A DNA stretch of 64,000 nucleotides. It comes from JAGVSZ01 sp963716855 (GTDB lineage Bacteria; Pseudomonadota; Gammaproteobacteria; Burkholderiales; SG8-39). Position 1 is the stretch's first letter. Each line of letters begins with the position of its first letter. Positions 30,855-39,574 of the stretch are shown piece by piece. Under the pieces are notes generated by a model that was given only the letters and a program-made list of their open reading frames with translations, was not told the DNA's origin and ran no database searches. A program made the translations under genes and the position numbers. The DNA is taken from positions 496,001 through 560,000 of the forward strand of contig CAVQUV010000019.1 of NCBI GenBank assembly GCA_963716855.1. The letters run 5' to 3'.

Positions 30855-31780
30855 AGCCCTGCCACCGCCTCTCCGATGATCCGCACCTCGGGCACGAGCG
30901 CGACGCCGAAGCGTTTCAGCACGGCCGCGCGGGCGTGCTCGATCAGCGCCTCGATGTCCGCGGCGGACGCCTTTCCGCCCGGGTTCACGATGAAGTTCGC
31001 GTGCTTCTCCGAGATCCGCGCATTGCCGATCGCGTAGCCCTTGAGGCCGCACGCCTCGACGAGGCGCGCCGCGTGGTCGTCGGGCGGGTTGCGGAAGATC
31101 GAGCCCGCGTTGGGCAGGTTCAGCGGCTGCGTCGCAGTACGCTTGTCGAGCAGCGTCTTGATCCGCTCGCGCGCCCGCGCTCCGTCCCCGGGCGGGAAGC
31201 GGAACCAGGCGCCCGCGAACCACTCGTCCGTGCCTAGTGCGCCTCCCTTGAGCGCGACGTGCCGGTAACCGGTCTCGAACTCGCGGGCGGTGCGCGCGTG
31301 CACCGCGCCGTGCCGGTCGATCGTGTCGACGCGCTCGACGAACGCCCAGGTCTCCGACCCGTAGCAGCCGGCGTTCATCGCGAGCGCCCCGCCGATCGTG
31401 CCGGGAACGCCGGCGAGGAACTCCGCGCCCTCGAGCCCGTGCGCCGCCGCGAAGCGCGCGACCTTCGGGCTCGCCGCGCCCGCCTCCGCGTACACCAGAT
31501 CGTCGTCGAGCCGGATCTTGCCGCGGGTGTCGTGCATCAGGATGACCGTGCCGCGGAATCCGCCGTCGCGAACGAGGAGATTGGAGCCCAGGCCGACGAA
31601 GCACACGCGCTCGCCGTCCGGCAGCGTGCGCAGGAACGACTGGAGGTCGTCCAGGTCCGCGGGCGCATACGCGCGCGCCGCGCGCCCGCCGGCGCGCCAG
31701 CTCACGTGCTTCGCCATCGGCTCGTTCTCGAGGAGCCGGCCGCGGAGCGGCGTGCGCGCGAGCTGTACGGGCTCGATCAT
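30851..31780 (-). CDS. murB: UDP-N-acetylenolpyruvoylglucosamine reductase
   Basis: FAD enzyme of 309 aa that reduces enolpyruvyl-UDP-GlcNAc to UDP-MurNAc. FAD-binding blocks are FVGLGSNLLVRDGGFRG and GVPGTIGGALAMNAGCYG; the catalytic Ser/Cys region NAGSIFRNPP and the end SEKHANFIVN are typical. The protein resembles the type IIb shorter forms. The start is ambiguous between the ATG that overlaps murC's stop by ATGA (used here) and one two codons upstream. Confidence 0.96.
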   Translation of the reverse strand: MIEPVQLARTPLRGRLLENEPMAKHVSWRAGGRAARAYAPADLDDLQSFLRTLPDGERVCFVGLGSNLLVRDGGFRGTVILMHDTRGKIRLDDDLVYAEAGAASPKVARFAAAHGLEGAEFLAGVPGTIGGALAMNAGCYGSETWAFVERVDTIDRHGAVHARTAREFETGYRHVALKGGALGTDEWFAGAWFRFPPGDGARARERIKTLLDKRTATQPLNLPNAGSIFRNPPDDHAARLVEACGLKGYAIGNARISEKHANFIVNPGGKASAADIEALIEHARAAVLKRFGVALVPEVRIIGEAVAGL

Positions 31781-33162
31781 CGGCATGGCAGCTTCTGGGG
31801 CACGCCGCCGATCGACCCGGCGCCCATGGTCACGACGACGTCGCCGTCGCGCGCCACCTGCAGGATCGCCGCGGGCAGGTCGGCGATCGACTCGACGAAA
31901 ATCGGCTCGACCTTCCCGGCGACGCGAACCGCGCGCGCCAGGGCCCGTCCGTCGGCCGCGACGATCGGCTGCTCGCCGGCCGGGTACACCTCGGCGAGCA
32001 GCAGTGCGTCGGCGGTCGAGAGCACGCGCACGAAGTCCTCGAACAGGTCGCGCGTGCGTGTGTAGCGGTGCGGCTGAAACGCGAGCACGACACGCCGCCC
32101 CGGGTACGCACCGCGTGCGGCATCCAGCGTGGCGGCCATCTCGGCGGGGTGATGGCCGTAGTCGTCGACGAGGGCGAAGCTGCCGCCGGACGCGAGCGCG
32201 ACCTCGCCGCAGCGCTGGAAGCGGCGGCCGACGCCGTGGAACTCGGCGAGCGCCTTGAGCATCGCGGCGTCGGAGACGCCGAGCTCGGTGCCGACGGCGA
32301 TCGCCGCGAGCGCGTTCTGCACGTTGTGCCGGCCGGGCAGGTTGAGCCGCACGTCGAGCGCGCCGGGCACGCCCTCCCGGATGGCGCGGAAGCACATCTC
32401 GGTGCCGCACGGCTCGACGCCTTCGGCGCGCACCATCGCGTCACGCGCGAAACCGTAGGTGACGACCGGCTTCGACACGAACGGCATGATCTCGCGCACG
32501 TTCGCGTCGTCGGCGCACAGGATTGCGCTGCCGTAGAAAGGCAGGTTCTGGAGGAACTGCACGAACGCCTGCTTCAGCTTGGCGAAGTCGTGCTGGTAGG
32601 TCTCCATGTGGTCGGCGTCGATGTTCGTGACGATCGCCATGACCGGCAGGAGGTGCAGGAACGAGGCGTCCGACTCGTCGGCCTCGACGACGATGAACTC
32701 GCCCGAGCCGAGGCGCGCGTTCGAGGCGGCGGCGGTCAGCCGCCCGCCGATCACGAAGGTCGGGTCGAGGCCGCCGGCTGCGAGCACGCTCGCCACCAGG
32801 CTGGTCGTCGTGGTCTTGCCGTGCGTGCCGGCGATCGCGACGCCCTGCTTCAGCCGCATCAGCTCGGCGAGCATCAGCGCGCGCGGCACGACCGGGATGC
32901 GTCGGCTGCGCGCGGCAAGCACTTCGGGGTTGTCCGACTTGACCGCGGTCGAGATCACGACCGCATCCGCGCCGCCGACGTTGTCGGCGCCGTGCCCGAT
33001 GCTCACCTTCGCGCCGAGCGTCTCGAGGCGCTGCGTCGCGGCATTCGCGGCGAGATCCGAGCCGCTCACCTGGTAGCCGAGGTTCGCGAGCACCTCGGCG
33101 ATGCCGCTCATCCCGGATCCCCCGATGCCGACGAAGTGGATGCGTTTCACCTTATGCCGCAT
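31777..33162 (-). CDS. murC: UDP-N-acetylmuramate--L-alanine ligase
   Basis: First amino-acid ligase of the Mur pathway, 461 aa. N-terminal Rossmann domain starts KRIHFVGIGGSGMSGIAEVLANLGYQVSGSD across two blocks; the ATP site is GTHGKTTTTSLVA; DESDASFLHL and the central DADHMETY are catalytic-domain marks; the C-terminal domain has VDDYGHHPAEMAATL and FQPHRYTRTRDL. All are intact. It overlaps the annotated end of murG and is coupled to murB. Confidence 0.98.
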   Translation of the reverse strand: MRHKVKRIHFVGIGGSGMSGIAEVLANLGYQVSGSDLAANAATQRLETLGAKVSIGHGADNVGGADAVVISTAVKSDNPEVLAARSRRIPVVPRALMLAELMRLKQGVAIAGTHGKTTTTSLVASVLAAGGLDPTFVIGGRLTAAASNARLGSGEFIVVEADESDASFLHLLPVMAIVTNIDADHMETYQHDFAKLKQAFVQFLQNLPFYGSAILCADDANVREIMPFVSKPVVTYGFARDAMVRAEGVEPCGTEMCFRAIREGVPGALDVRLNLPGRHNVQNALAAIAVGTELGVSDAAMLKALAEFHGVGRRFQRCGEVALASGGSFALVDDYGHHPAEMAATLDAARGAYPGRRVVLAFQPHRYTRTRDLFEDFVRVLSTADALLLAEVYPAGEQPIVAADGRALARAVRVAGKVEPIFVESIADLPAAILQVARDGDVVVTMGAGSIGGVPQKLPCR

Positions 33163-34243
33163 GGCTACCCAAGTGGATGTGCTTGACCTTGTGCTTCACC
33201 GGGCAAGCTCCATGCACGCCTCGGCCACGGCGCGGGTCGCGTCCGGCTTGCCGAGGGCGCGCGCCCTGGATCGCCATCGCGAGCAGCTGCTCGCGCGAAA
33301 GTCCGCGCAGGATCCCGGCGAGCGCCTCCGGCGTGAGATCGCGCTGCTGCACGAGCACGCCTGCGCCCGCATCGGCGAGGTAGCGCGCGTTCGTCGTCTG
33401 GTGATCGTCGACCGCGAACGGGAACGGCACGAGGATTGCCGCGACCCCTGCGGCCGCCAGCTCGGCGACGGTCGTCGCTCCTGCGCGGCAGATGACCAGA
33501 TCGGCCGCCGCATACGCCTGCGCCATGTCGTCGATGAAGGCGACCGCGCTCGCCGCGACGCCGGCGCGCGCGTAGTTCGCGCGCAGCGCATCGACGTGCT
33601 TCGCGCCGGATTGATGCGTGACGATCGGCCGCACGTCGGCCGGAAGGAGCGCCATCGCGCTCGGCACGATGTCGTTCAGCGCCGCGGCCCCCAGGCTCCC
33701 GCCGACCACGAGGATGCGCAGCGGTCCGCCGCGCCCGGTGAAGCGCTCGGGGGGCGGTGCGACGCGCACGATCGCCTCGCGCACCGGGTTGCCGACGAAA
33801 ATCGCCTTGCGTAGCGCGCGGGGAAACGCGACGAGCACCCGATCGGCTACGCCGGCGAGCACGCGGTTCGCGAGCCCCGCGACCGAGTTCTGCTCGTGGA
33901 TCGCCAGCGGCCGGCCGAGGAGCGCCGCCATCATTCCGCCGGGGAACGCGATGTAGCCCCCCATCCCGAGCACCACGTCCGGCCGGTGCATACGCAGCGC
34001 GCGCAGGGACTGCCAGAACGCCACGAGCAGATTGAGCGGCAGCAGGAGCTTCGCGGCGAGGCCCTTCCCGCGCAGGCCGGAGAAGCGCACCCACGCCATC
34101 TCGTAGCCGTGCTTGGGCACCAGCGTCGCCTCCATCCCGGTGCGCGCGCCGAGCCACACCACGCGCCAGCCGAGCACGCGGAGATGGTCGGCGACCGCTA
34201 GTGCGGGGAAGACGTGTCCGCCGGTGCCGCCCGCCATGATCAT
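33152..34243 (-). CDS. murG: MurG glycosyltransferase, C-terminus apparently frameshifted
   Basis: MurG adds GlcNAc to lipid I to make lipid II at the inner face of the membrane. The start used here, ATG at 34243, overlaps the stop of the small upstream ORF by ATGA and gives MIMAGGTGGHVFPALAVA, the family N-terminus. HEQNSVAGLANR, VVGGSLGA, ICRAGATTVAELAAAG and FPFAVDDHQTTNARYL are all correct. After about residue 325 the frame runs into an unlike, Arg-rich tail and overlaps murC. One frame over, the DNA encodes RARALGKPDATRAVAEACME then LAR and a stop at 33196, a normal MurG ending. One extra base near 33268 explains this. Confidence 0.93.
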   Translation of the reverse strand: MIMAGGTGGHVFPALAVADHLRVLGWRVVWLGARTGMEATLVPKHGYEMAWVRFSGLRGKGLAAKLLLPLNLLVAFWQSLRALRMHRPDVVLGMGGYIAFPGGMMAALLGRPLAIHEQNSVAGLANRVLAGVADRVLVAFPRALRKAIFVGNPVREAIVRVAPPPERFTGRGGPLRILVVGGSLGAAALNDIVPSAMALLPADVRPIVTHQSGAKHVDALRANYARAGVAASAVAFIDDMAQAYAAADLVICRAGATTVAELAAAGVAAILVPFPFAVDDHQTTNARYLADAGAGVLVQQRDLTPEALAGILRGLSREQLLAMAIQGARPRQAGRDPRRGRGVHGACPVKHKVKHIHLGSHAA

Positions 34244-34506
34244 GATGCTTCGAGCCACTCGTCCAGTTCGCTCCAGCTCATCCGCAGCCCCTCCGCCGGG
34301 GTCAGCGTGCGTTCGGTGGTCCCGCCGTTCTCGCCAGCGATGCTGGCCGCGTCGTCGGCGCCGGTCAGGGCGCCGAGCGTCACGTCCGCGTCATCGGCGA
34401 GAGCGGCGGGTTCGGTCGGGGGTGCCTCCAGCGCGATGTGCGTCGCCTCGTGCGCAAGGAATCGCAGCGCGGTTGGCAGCGTCTCGATTTCGAGCGTTCG
34501 CCTCAT
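34240..34506 (-). CDS. 88-aa protein of unknown function between ftsW and murG
   Basis: I do not recognise this protein. It starts with an ATG that overlaps the ftsW stop (ATGA) and its own stop overlaps the murG ATG (ATGA), so it is placed like a translationally coupled member of the operon. Third codon positions are overwhelmingly G or C, as in the neighbours. The product begins MRRTLEIETLPTALRFLAHE, contains a short HEATH sequence (HExxH in form, unproven), then an acidic Ala/Asp/Glu/Thr-rich middle and ends SWSELDEWLEAS. It has no membrane segment. Standard dcw clusters have no gene at this place. Confidence 0.65.
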   Translation of the reverse strand: MRRTLEIETLPTALRFLAHEATHIALEAPPTEPAALADDADVTLGALTGADDAASIAGENGGTTERTLTPAEGLRMSWSELDEWLEAS

Positions 34507-35648
34507 GTTCTCTGCCCTCCCATCAGCGCACGGTTTTCGCAGTCCACCCGCAGCAGGATCGCCAGCGCCACGCAGTTGGCGAGGAGCGCACTGCCCCCGA
34601 AGCTCATGAACGGCAGCGTGAGCCCCTTGGTCGGCAGCACGCCGAGGTTCACGCCCATGTTGATGAACGCCTGCACGCCGAACCACACGGCGATGCCCTG
34701 CGCGACGAGCGCGCCGAACGACCGCTCGAGCAGCGCGGCGCGGCGCCCGATCGCGAACGCGCGCAGGCACAGCCACGCGAACAGGGCCACGACGACCGCG
34801 ACGCCGACGAATCCGAGCTCCTCGCCGATCACCGCGAGCAGGAAGTCGGTGTGCGCCTCGGGCAGGTAGTGCAGCTTCTCGACGCTGCCGCCGAGACCCA
34901 CGCCGAGCCACTCGCCGCGCCCGAACGCGATCAGGGAGTGCGACAGCTGGTAGCCGCGGCCGAACGCGTCGGCCCACGGATCCATGAAGCCGAAGATGCG
35001 CTGGATGCGATACGGAGACGAGACGACCAGCACGGCGAACCCGGACGCCGCGAGCCCCACCAGGCCCGCGAACCACCTGCCGTTCATGCCGCCGAGGAAC
35101 AGCGTCCCCATCGCGATCGCGCAGATCACGACGAAGGCGCCGAAGTCCGGCTCGCGCAGGAGCAGCCAGCCGACGACGAGCATCACGGCGAGCATCGGCA
35201 GCAGCCCGCGGCGGAAGCTGTGCATGAGCGCGTGCTTCCGCACGGTGTAGTCGGCCGCGTAGAGCACCACCGCGACCTTCATCAGCTCGGAGGGCTGCAG
35301 GTTCACGAAGCCGAGCGGCAGCCAGCGCCGCGCGCCGTTCACCTCCCGACCGATGCCCGGCACGAGCACCAGCGCGAGCAGCACCACGCCGGCCACGAAG
35401 AGCCACGGCGCGGCGCGCTGCCACGCCCGCAGCGGGACCTGGAACGCCACGGCCGCGGCCACCACGCTCGCGGCGAGAAACGCCGCATGCCGCGCCAGGT
35501 ACCAGCTCGCCTGCCCGCCGGTGAAGCGCGCGCTCTCGGACGTCGCGATCGAGGCCGAGTACACCATCACCAGTCCGAGCGTGAGCAGGAGGAGCGCCGT
35601 CCACACGACGCTCTCGTCGTATTCCGAGGCGCGCCGCTCAGTGCGCAT
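34503..35648 (-). CDS. ftsW: Peptidoglycan glycosyltransferase FtsW
   Basis: SEDS-family membrane protein, 381 aa, about ten helices, which polymerises septal glycan strands from lipid II together with FtsI. Typical segments: LLLTLGLVMVYSAS near the start, LQPSELMKVAVVLYAAD, LLREPDFGAFVVI (the catalytic Asp region), AHTDFLLAVIGEELGFVG, and the end GVLPTKGLTLPFMSFGGSAL. Its start overlaps murD by 11 bases and its stop overlaps the 88-aa ORF. Confidence 0.97.
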   Translation of the reverse strand: MRTERRASEYDESVVWTALLLLTLGLVMVYSASIATSESARFTGGQASWYLARHAAFLAASVVAAAVAFQVPLRAWQRAAPWLFVAGVVLLALVLVPGIGREVNGARRWLPLGFVNLQPSELMKVAVVLYAADYTVRKHALMHSFRRGLLPMLAVMLVVGWLLLREPDFGAFVVICAIAMGTLFLGGMNGRWFAGLVGLAASGFAVLVVSSPYRIQRIFGFMDPWADAFGRGYQLSHSLIAFGRGEWLGVGLGGSVEKLHYLPEAHTDFLLAVIGEELGFVGVAVVVALFAWLCLRAFAIGRRAALLERSFGALVAQGIAVWFGVQAFINMGVNLGVLPTKGLTLPFMSFGGSALLANCVALAILLRVDCENRALMGGQRT

Positions 35649-37047
35649 GGGCCGCCTCCCGCTCGTGCACCGCGGCGCGGAACGCTTCGCCGCGGGCCTT
35701 GTAGTTGGCGAACATGTCGAAGCTCGCGCACGCCGGCGAGAGCAGCACCACGTCGCCGGGGCGCGCCGCCGCGTGCGCCCGCGTCACCGCTTCGCGCAGC
35801 GTGGCCGCGCGCTCGATCGTAACGTGCGCATTTTCCAGCGCGGCCGCGATGAGCGGCGCGTCGCGCCCGATCAGCACGGCCGACCGCGCGGCGCCGGCGA
35901 CCGCGTCGGCGAGCGGTGCGAAGTCCTGCCCCTTACCGTCCCCGCCGGCGATGAGGATCACCTTGCGGCCGCTCGTGCCGAATTCGCGCGCGAACCCGTC
36001 GAGGGCGGCGACGGTGGAGCCGACGTTGGTGCCCTTCGAGTCGTCGTAGAACGCGACGCGGTCGATGTCCGCGACGCGCTCGAGGCGGTGCGGCAGACCT
36101 TCGAACGCGCGCAGCGCGTCGAGCAGCGGCGCGACCTGCAAGGAGATGGCGCGGCAGAGCGCGAGTGCGGCGAGCGCATTCACCGCGTTGTGCAGGCCGG
36201 CGAGGCGCAGGTCGGCGGCGGCGACGAGCGGGGTCCCGCCCTTCGCGAGCCAGTGCTCGCCGAACACCTTGAGCAGCCCGAAGTCCTCGTGGTCCGGCGC
36301 CGGGTCGTAACCGAACGTCACGGCGCGCCGGCCGGGGCGCCGCATGCCGATGCTGCGGGGATCGTTGCGGTTCAGGATCTGCACGCCGTCGCCTTCGAAC
36401 ACGCGCGCCTTCGCGGCCGCGTACCCGTCCATCCCGGCGTAGCGATCGAGGTGGTCCTCGCTCAGGTTCAGCATCGTCGCCGCGTCGGCACGCAGGCTCG
36501 ACGTGGTCTCCAGCTGGAAGCTCGACAGCTCCAGCACCCAGACCTGTGGCATGCGTCCGGCCTCGAGCCGCGCGACGAGGGCATCGAGCACCGCGGGCGA
36601 GATGTTCCCGGCGACGACGGTGTCGAGCCGGGCGGCCCGGCACATCGCGCCGGTGAGCGCCGTGACCGTGGTCTTGCCGTTCGTGCCGGTGATCGCGATC
36701 ACGCGCCCGCGCTCCGCGCCGGGCAGCGTCGCGAGGTGGCGCGCGAACAGCTCGACGTCCCCGACCACCTCCAGGTCCCGCGCGAGCGCCGCCCGCACGA
36801 CCGGCTCGGCGAGCGGCACGCCCGGGCTCGCGGCGACCAGATCGACGCCGCCGAGCAGCGCATCCGTGAACGGGCCGGTGACGACATCGGCCTGCGGCAC
36901 CGAGGCACGCAGCGCGCCGAGCGCCGGCGGCGCGTCGCGGGTGTCGGCCGCGCGCACGGCGCCGCCCTGGCGCGCGATCCAGCGCGCCATCGAGAGCCCG
37001 GTCTCCCCGAGCCCCAGCACCAGCACGCGTTTGCCGCTGAGGTCCAT
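35638..37047 (-). CDS. murD: UDP-N-acetylmuramoylalanine--D-glutamate ligase
   Basis: Adds D-Glu to UDP-MurNAc-L-Ala; 469 aa. The start MDLSGKRVLVLGLGETGLSM is the Rossmann domain, followed by VAASPGVPL, the ATP loop ITGTNGKTTVTALTG, NISPAVLD, LELSSFQLETT, LNLSEDHLDRY and the C-terminal FYDDSKGTNVGSTVAAL and LLSPACASFDMF. All catalytic blocks are intact. Five bases separate it from mraY. Confidence 0.97.
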   Translation of the reverse strand: MDLSGKRVLVLGLGETGLSMARWIARQGGAVRAADTRDAPPALGALRASVPQADVVTGPFTDALLGGVDLVAASPGVPLAEPVVRAALARDLEVVGDVELFARHLATLPGAERGRVIAITGTNGKTTVTALTGAMCRAARLDTVVAGNISPAVLDALVARLEAGRMPQVWVLELSSFQLETTSSLRADAATMLNLSEDHLDRYAGMDGYAAAKARVFEGDGVQILNRNDPRSIGMRRPGRRAVTFGYDPAPDHEDFGLLKVFGEHWLAKGGTPLVAAADLRLAGLHNAVNALAALALCRAISLQVAPLLDALRAFEGLPHRLERVADIDRVAFYDDSKGTNVGSTVAALDGFAREFGTSGRKVILIAGGDGKGQDFAPLADAVAGAARSAVLIGRDAPLIAAALENAHVTIERAATLREAVTRAHAAARPGDVVLLSPACASFDMFANYKARGEAFRAAVHEREAAHAH

Positions 37048-37052
37048 GGACG

Positions 37053-38207
37053 CTAGCGCAGCTTCAACGTCGAGAGACCGAACAGCACGAGGACCACCGT
37101 GATGATCCAGAAGCGGACGACGACCTGCGTCTCCTTCCAGCCGCCGAGCTCGTAGTGGTGGTGCAGCGGCGCCATGCGGAAGATGCGCTTGCCGCCGGTG
37201 GCCTTGAAGTAGATGACCTGCAGCATCACCGAGAGCGTCTCGGCGACGAAAACGCCGCCCATGATGAAGAGCACGATCTCCTGCCGCGCGACCACCGCGA
37301 CGGTGCCGAGCGCGGCGCCGAGCGCCAGTGCGCCGACGTCGCCCATGAACACTTCGGCCGGGTACGCGTTGAACCAGAGGAAGCCGAGCCCGGCGCCGAC
37401 CACGGCGCCGCAGAACACCGCGAGCTCGCTCGCGCCGGGGATGTAGGGGAACAGCAGGTACTTCGAGTGGACCGCGTTGCCGGCCACGTACACGAAGATC
37501 CCGAGCGCGCCGCCGATCATGACCGCCGGCAGGATCGCCAGGCCGTCGAGACCGTCGGTCAGGTTGACCGCGTTCGACGTGCCGACGATCACGAAGTAGG
37601 TCAGGACGATGAAGCCGAAGACGCCCAGCGGGTAGGCGATGTTCTTGAAGAACGGGACGATCAGGTCGGCCTTCGGCGGGAGGTTCATCAGGAACCCGCT
37701 CGTGACCCACTGCGTGAACAGGCTCCACGCCTGTCCGGCGCTGGACGCGGGCACCGCGAACGCGAGCGACACGGCCGCGGCGAGCCCGATCAGCGACTGC
37801 CAGAAGTACTTCTCGCGCGCCGACAGCCCCTTCGGGTTGCGGTGCACGACCTTGCGGTAGTCGTCGACCCAGCCGACCGCGCCGAAGCCGAGCGTCACCG
37901 CGAGCACGATCCAGACGAACCGGTTCGACCAGTCGGCCCAGAGGATCGTCGTGACGGCGATCGACACCAGGATGAGCGCGCCGCCCATCGTCGGCGTGCC
38001 CGCCTTGGTGAGGTGGGTCTGCGGGCCGTCGTCGCGCACCGCCTGCCCGATCTTGTACGTGGCGAGCTTGCGGATCATCGCCGGCCCGGCGAGGAACGAG
38101 ATCACGAGCGCGGTCAGCGCGGCGAGCACCGCGCGCAGCGAGATGTAGCTGAAGACGTTGAACGCGCGCACGTCCTGCGAGAGGTACTGGGCGATCTCTA
38201 GCAGCAT
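37053..38207 (-). CDS. mraY: Phospho-N-acetylmuramoyl-pentapeptide transferase
   Basis: Membrane enzyme of 384 aa with ten helices that transfers phospho-MurNAc-pentapeptide to undecaprenyl phosphate, making lipid I. Marks are TKAGTPTMGGALILVSI, GWVDDYRKVVHRNPKGLSAR, NLTDGLDGLAI, FMGDVGALALGAALG and the HHHYELGGWKE loop. The betaproteobacterial form is longer than the E. coli one by about 25 residues in the periplasmic loop near 150-180. It overlaps murF by 10 bases. Confidence 0.98.
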   Translation of the reverse strand: MLLEIAQYLSQDVRAFNVFSYISLRAVLAALTALVISFLAGPAMIRKLATYKIGQAVRDDGPQTHLTKAGTPTMGGALILVSIAVTTILWADWSNRFVWIVLAVTLGFGAVGWVDDYRKVVHRNPKGLSAREKYFWQSLIGLAAAVSLAFAVPASSAGQAWSLFTQWVTSGFLMNLPPKADLIVPFFKNIAYPLGVFGFIVLTYFVIVGTSNAVNLTDGLDGLAILPAVMIGGALGIFVYVAGNAVHSKYLLFPYIPGASELAVFCGAVVGAGLGFLWFNAYPAEVFMGDVGALALGAALGTVAVVARQEIVLFIMGGVFVAETLSVMLQVIYFKATGGKRIFRMAPLHHHYELGGWKETQVVVRFWIITVVLVLFGLSTLKLR

Positions 38208-39574
38208 GCCGCGTCCTTCTCGGCGAGCAGGTGCTCGACCACTCGTTCCATGCGCATGAAGCGCGAGCCCTTCACCAGGATCGTCCCCTTGAGCGCGGTG
38301 AGGCCCTGCGCGCGCGCGATCACCGCCCCGATCGAGTCGAGGTGCTCGCCGCCCGCGCCGAACGCGCGCGCGGCCGTGCGCGCGAGCGTGCCGACCGCGA
38401 TCAGCCGGTCGATGCCGGCCTCCTTCGCGTAGCGGCCGACCTCCTCGTGAAACACCAGCCCCTGCGCGCCCACCTCGCCCATGTCGCCGAGCACGAGCAC
38501 GCGCGGGCGCTCGGAGGCGGCGAGCACGTCGATCGCCGCGCGCACCGAGTCGGGGTTCGCGTTGTACGTGTCGTCGATGACGAGGACGCCGTTGCGGCCC
38601 GGCTTGGGCTGCAGGCGCCCGTTGACCGGCCGGAACGCGGCAAGCCCGCGCGCAACCGCGTCGAGGCTCGCGCCGGCGGCGAGCGCGGCGGCCGCCGCGG
38701 CGAGCGCGTTCCGCACGTTGTGCAGGCCGGGTGCGTGCAGTGTCACCGCGACCCTGCCGGCCTCGGTGCCGAGCTCGAACTCGGTCGCGGCGCCGCCGGC
38801 GCGCACGAAAGCGTGCACCGTGGCGTCGGCCCGCAGGCCGAAGTCGCGCACCGCGCGCGCGCCCGCGAGGTCGCGCCAGTAGTCGAAGTGCGCGTCGTCG
38901 CGGTTGAGCACCGCCACGCCGTCGCCCGGCAGCGCCCGGACGAGCGCGCCGTGCTCGGCCGCGACCTCGTGGACGCTATTCATGAACTCCTGGTGCTCGC
39001 GCTGCGCGTTGTTGATGAGCGCGATCGTGGGCTGCGCGATCGCGGCGAGGTGACCGGTCTCGCCCGGGTGGTTCATGCCGATCTCGAGCACCGCGCAGGC
39101 GTGCGCGTCGCCCAGCCTGAGGCAGGTGAGCGGCAGGCCGATGTCGTTGTTGAGGTTGCCGGCGGTGGCGAGGACGCGCGCGGCGCCGAACTGCTCGCGC
39201 AGGCACGACGCGAGCATCTCCTTGACCGTGGTCTTGCCGTTGGAGCCGACCACGCCGATCGCCGGGATCCGGAAGCGCCCGCGCCAGTGCTTGGCCAGCG
39301 CGCCGAGCGCGAGCTTCGCGTCGCCGACGACGAGCAGCGGCATTCCCGCCGCCTGCGACGCGACGCCGGCCACGCGCTCCACCATCGCCGCCGCCGCGCC
39401 CCGCTCGCGCGCGGCGCCGACGTAGTCGTGGCCGTCGAACTTTTCGCCGCGCAGCGCGACGAACAGCCCGCCGCGTTCGATCGTGCGGCTGTCGGTCGAG
39501 ACCGACTCGAAGCGCGCGTCGGGGCCGACGACCGTCGCGCCGAGCGCGTGGGCGGCCTGGGCAAGCGTCAGCAT
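38198..39574 (-). CDS. murF: UDP-MurNAc-tripeptide--D-Ala-D-Ala ligase
   Basis: Adds the D-Ala-D-Ala dipeptide made by Ddl; 458 aa. Motifs: STDSRTIERGGLFVALRGE, GVVGSNGKTTVKEMLA, EIGMNHPGETGHLA, LINNAQREHQEFM and VIDDTYNANPDSVRAAI. The start overlaps the murE stop by seven bases; the open frame upstream is a murE shadow. Confidence 0.97.
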   Translation of the reverse strand: MLTLAQAAHALGATVVGPDARFESVSTDSRTIERGGLFVALRGEKFDGHDYVGAARERGAAAAMVERVAGVASQAAGMPLLVVGDAKLALGALAKHWRGRFRIPAIGVVGSNGKTTVKEMLASCLREQFGAARVLATAGNLNNDIGLPLTCLRLGDAHACAVLEIGMNHPGETGHLAAIAQPTIALINNAQREHQEFMNSVHEVAAEHGALVRALPGDGVAVLNRDDAHFDYWRDLAGARAVRDFGLRADATVHAFVRAGGAATEFELGTEAGRVAVTLHAPGLHNVRNALAAAAAALAAGASLDAVARGLAAFRPVNGRLQPKPGRNGVLVIDDTYNANPDSVRAAIDVLAASERPRVLVLGDMGEVGAQGLVFHEEVGRYAKEAGIDRLIAVGTLARTAARAFGAGGEHLDSIGAVIARAQGLTALKGTILVKGSRFMRMERVVEHLLAEKDAACC

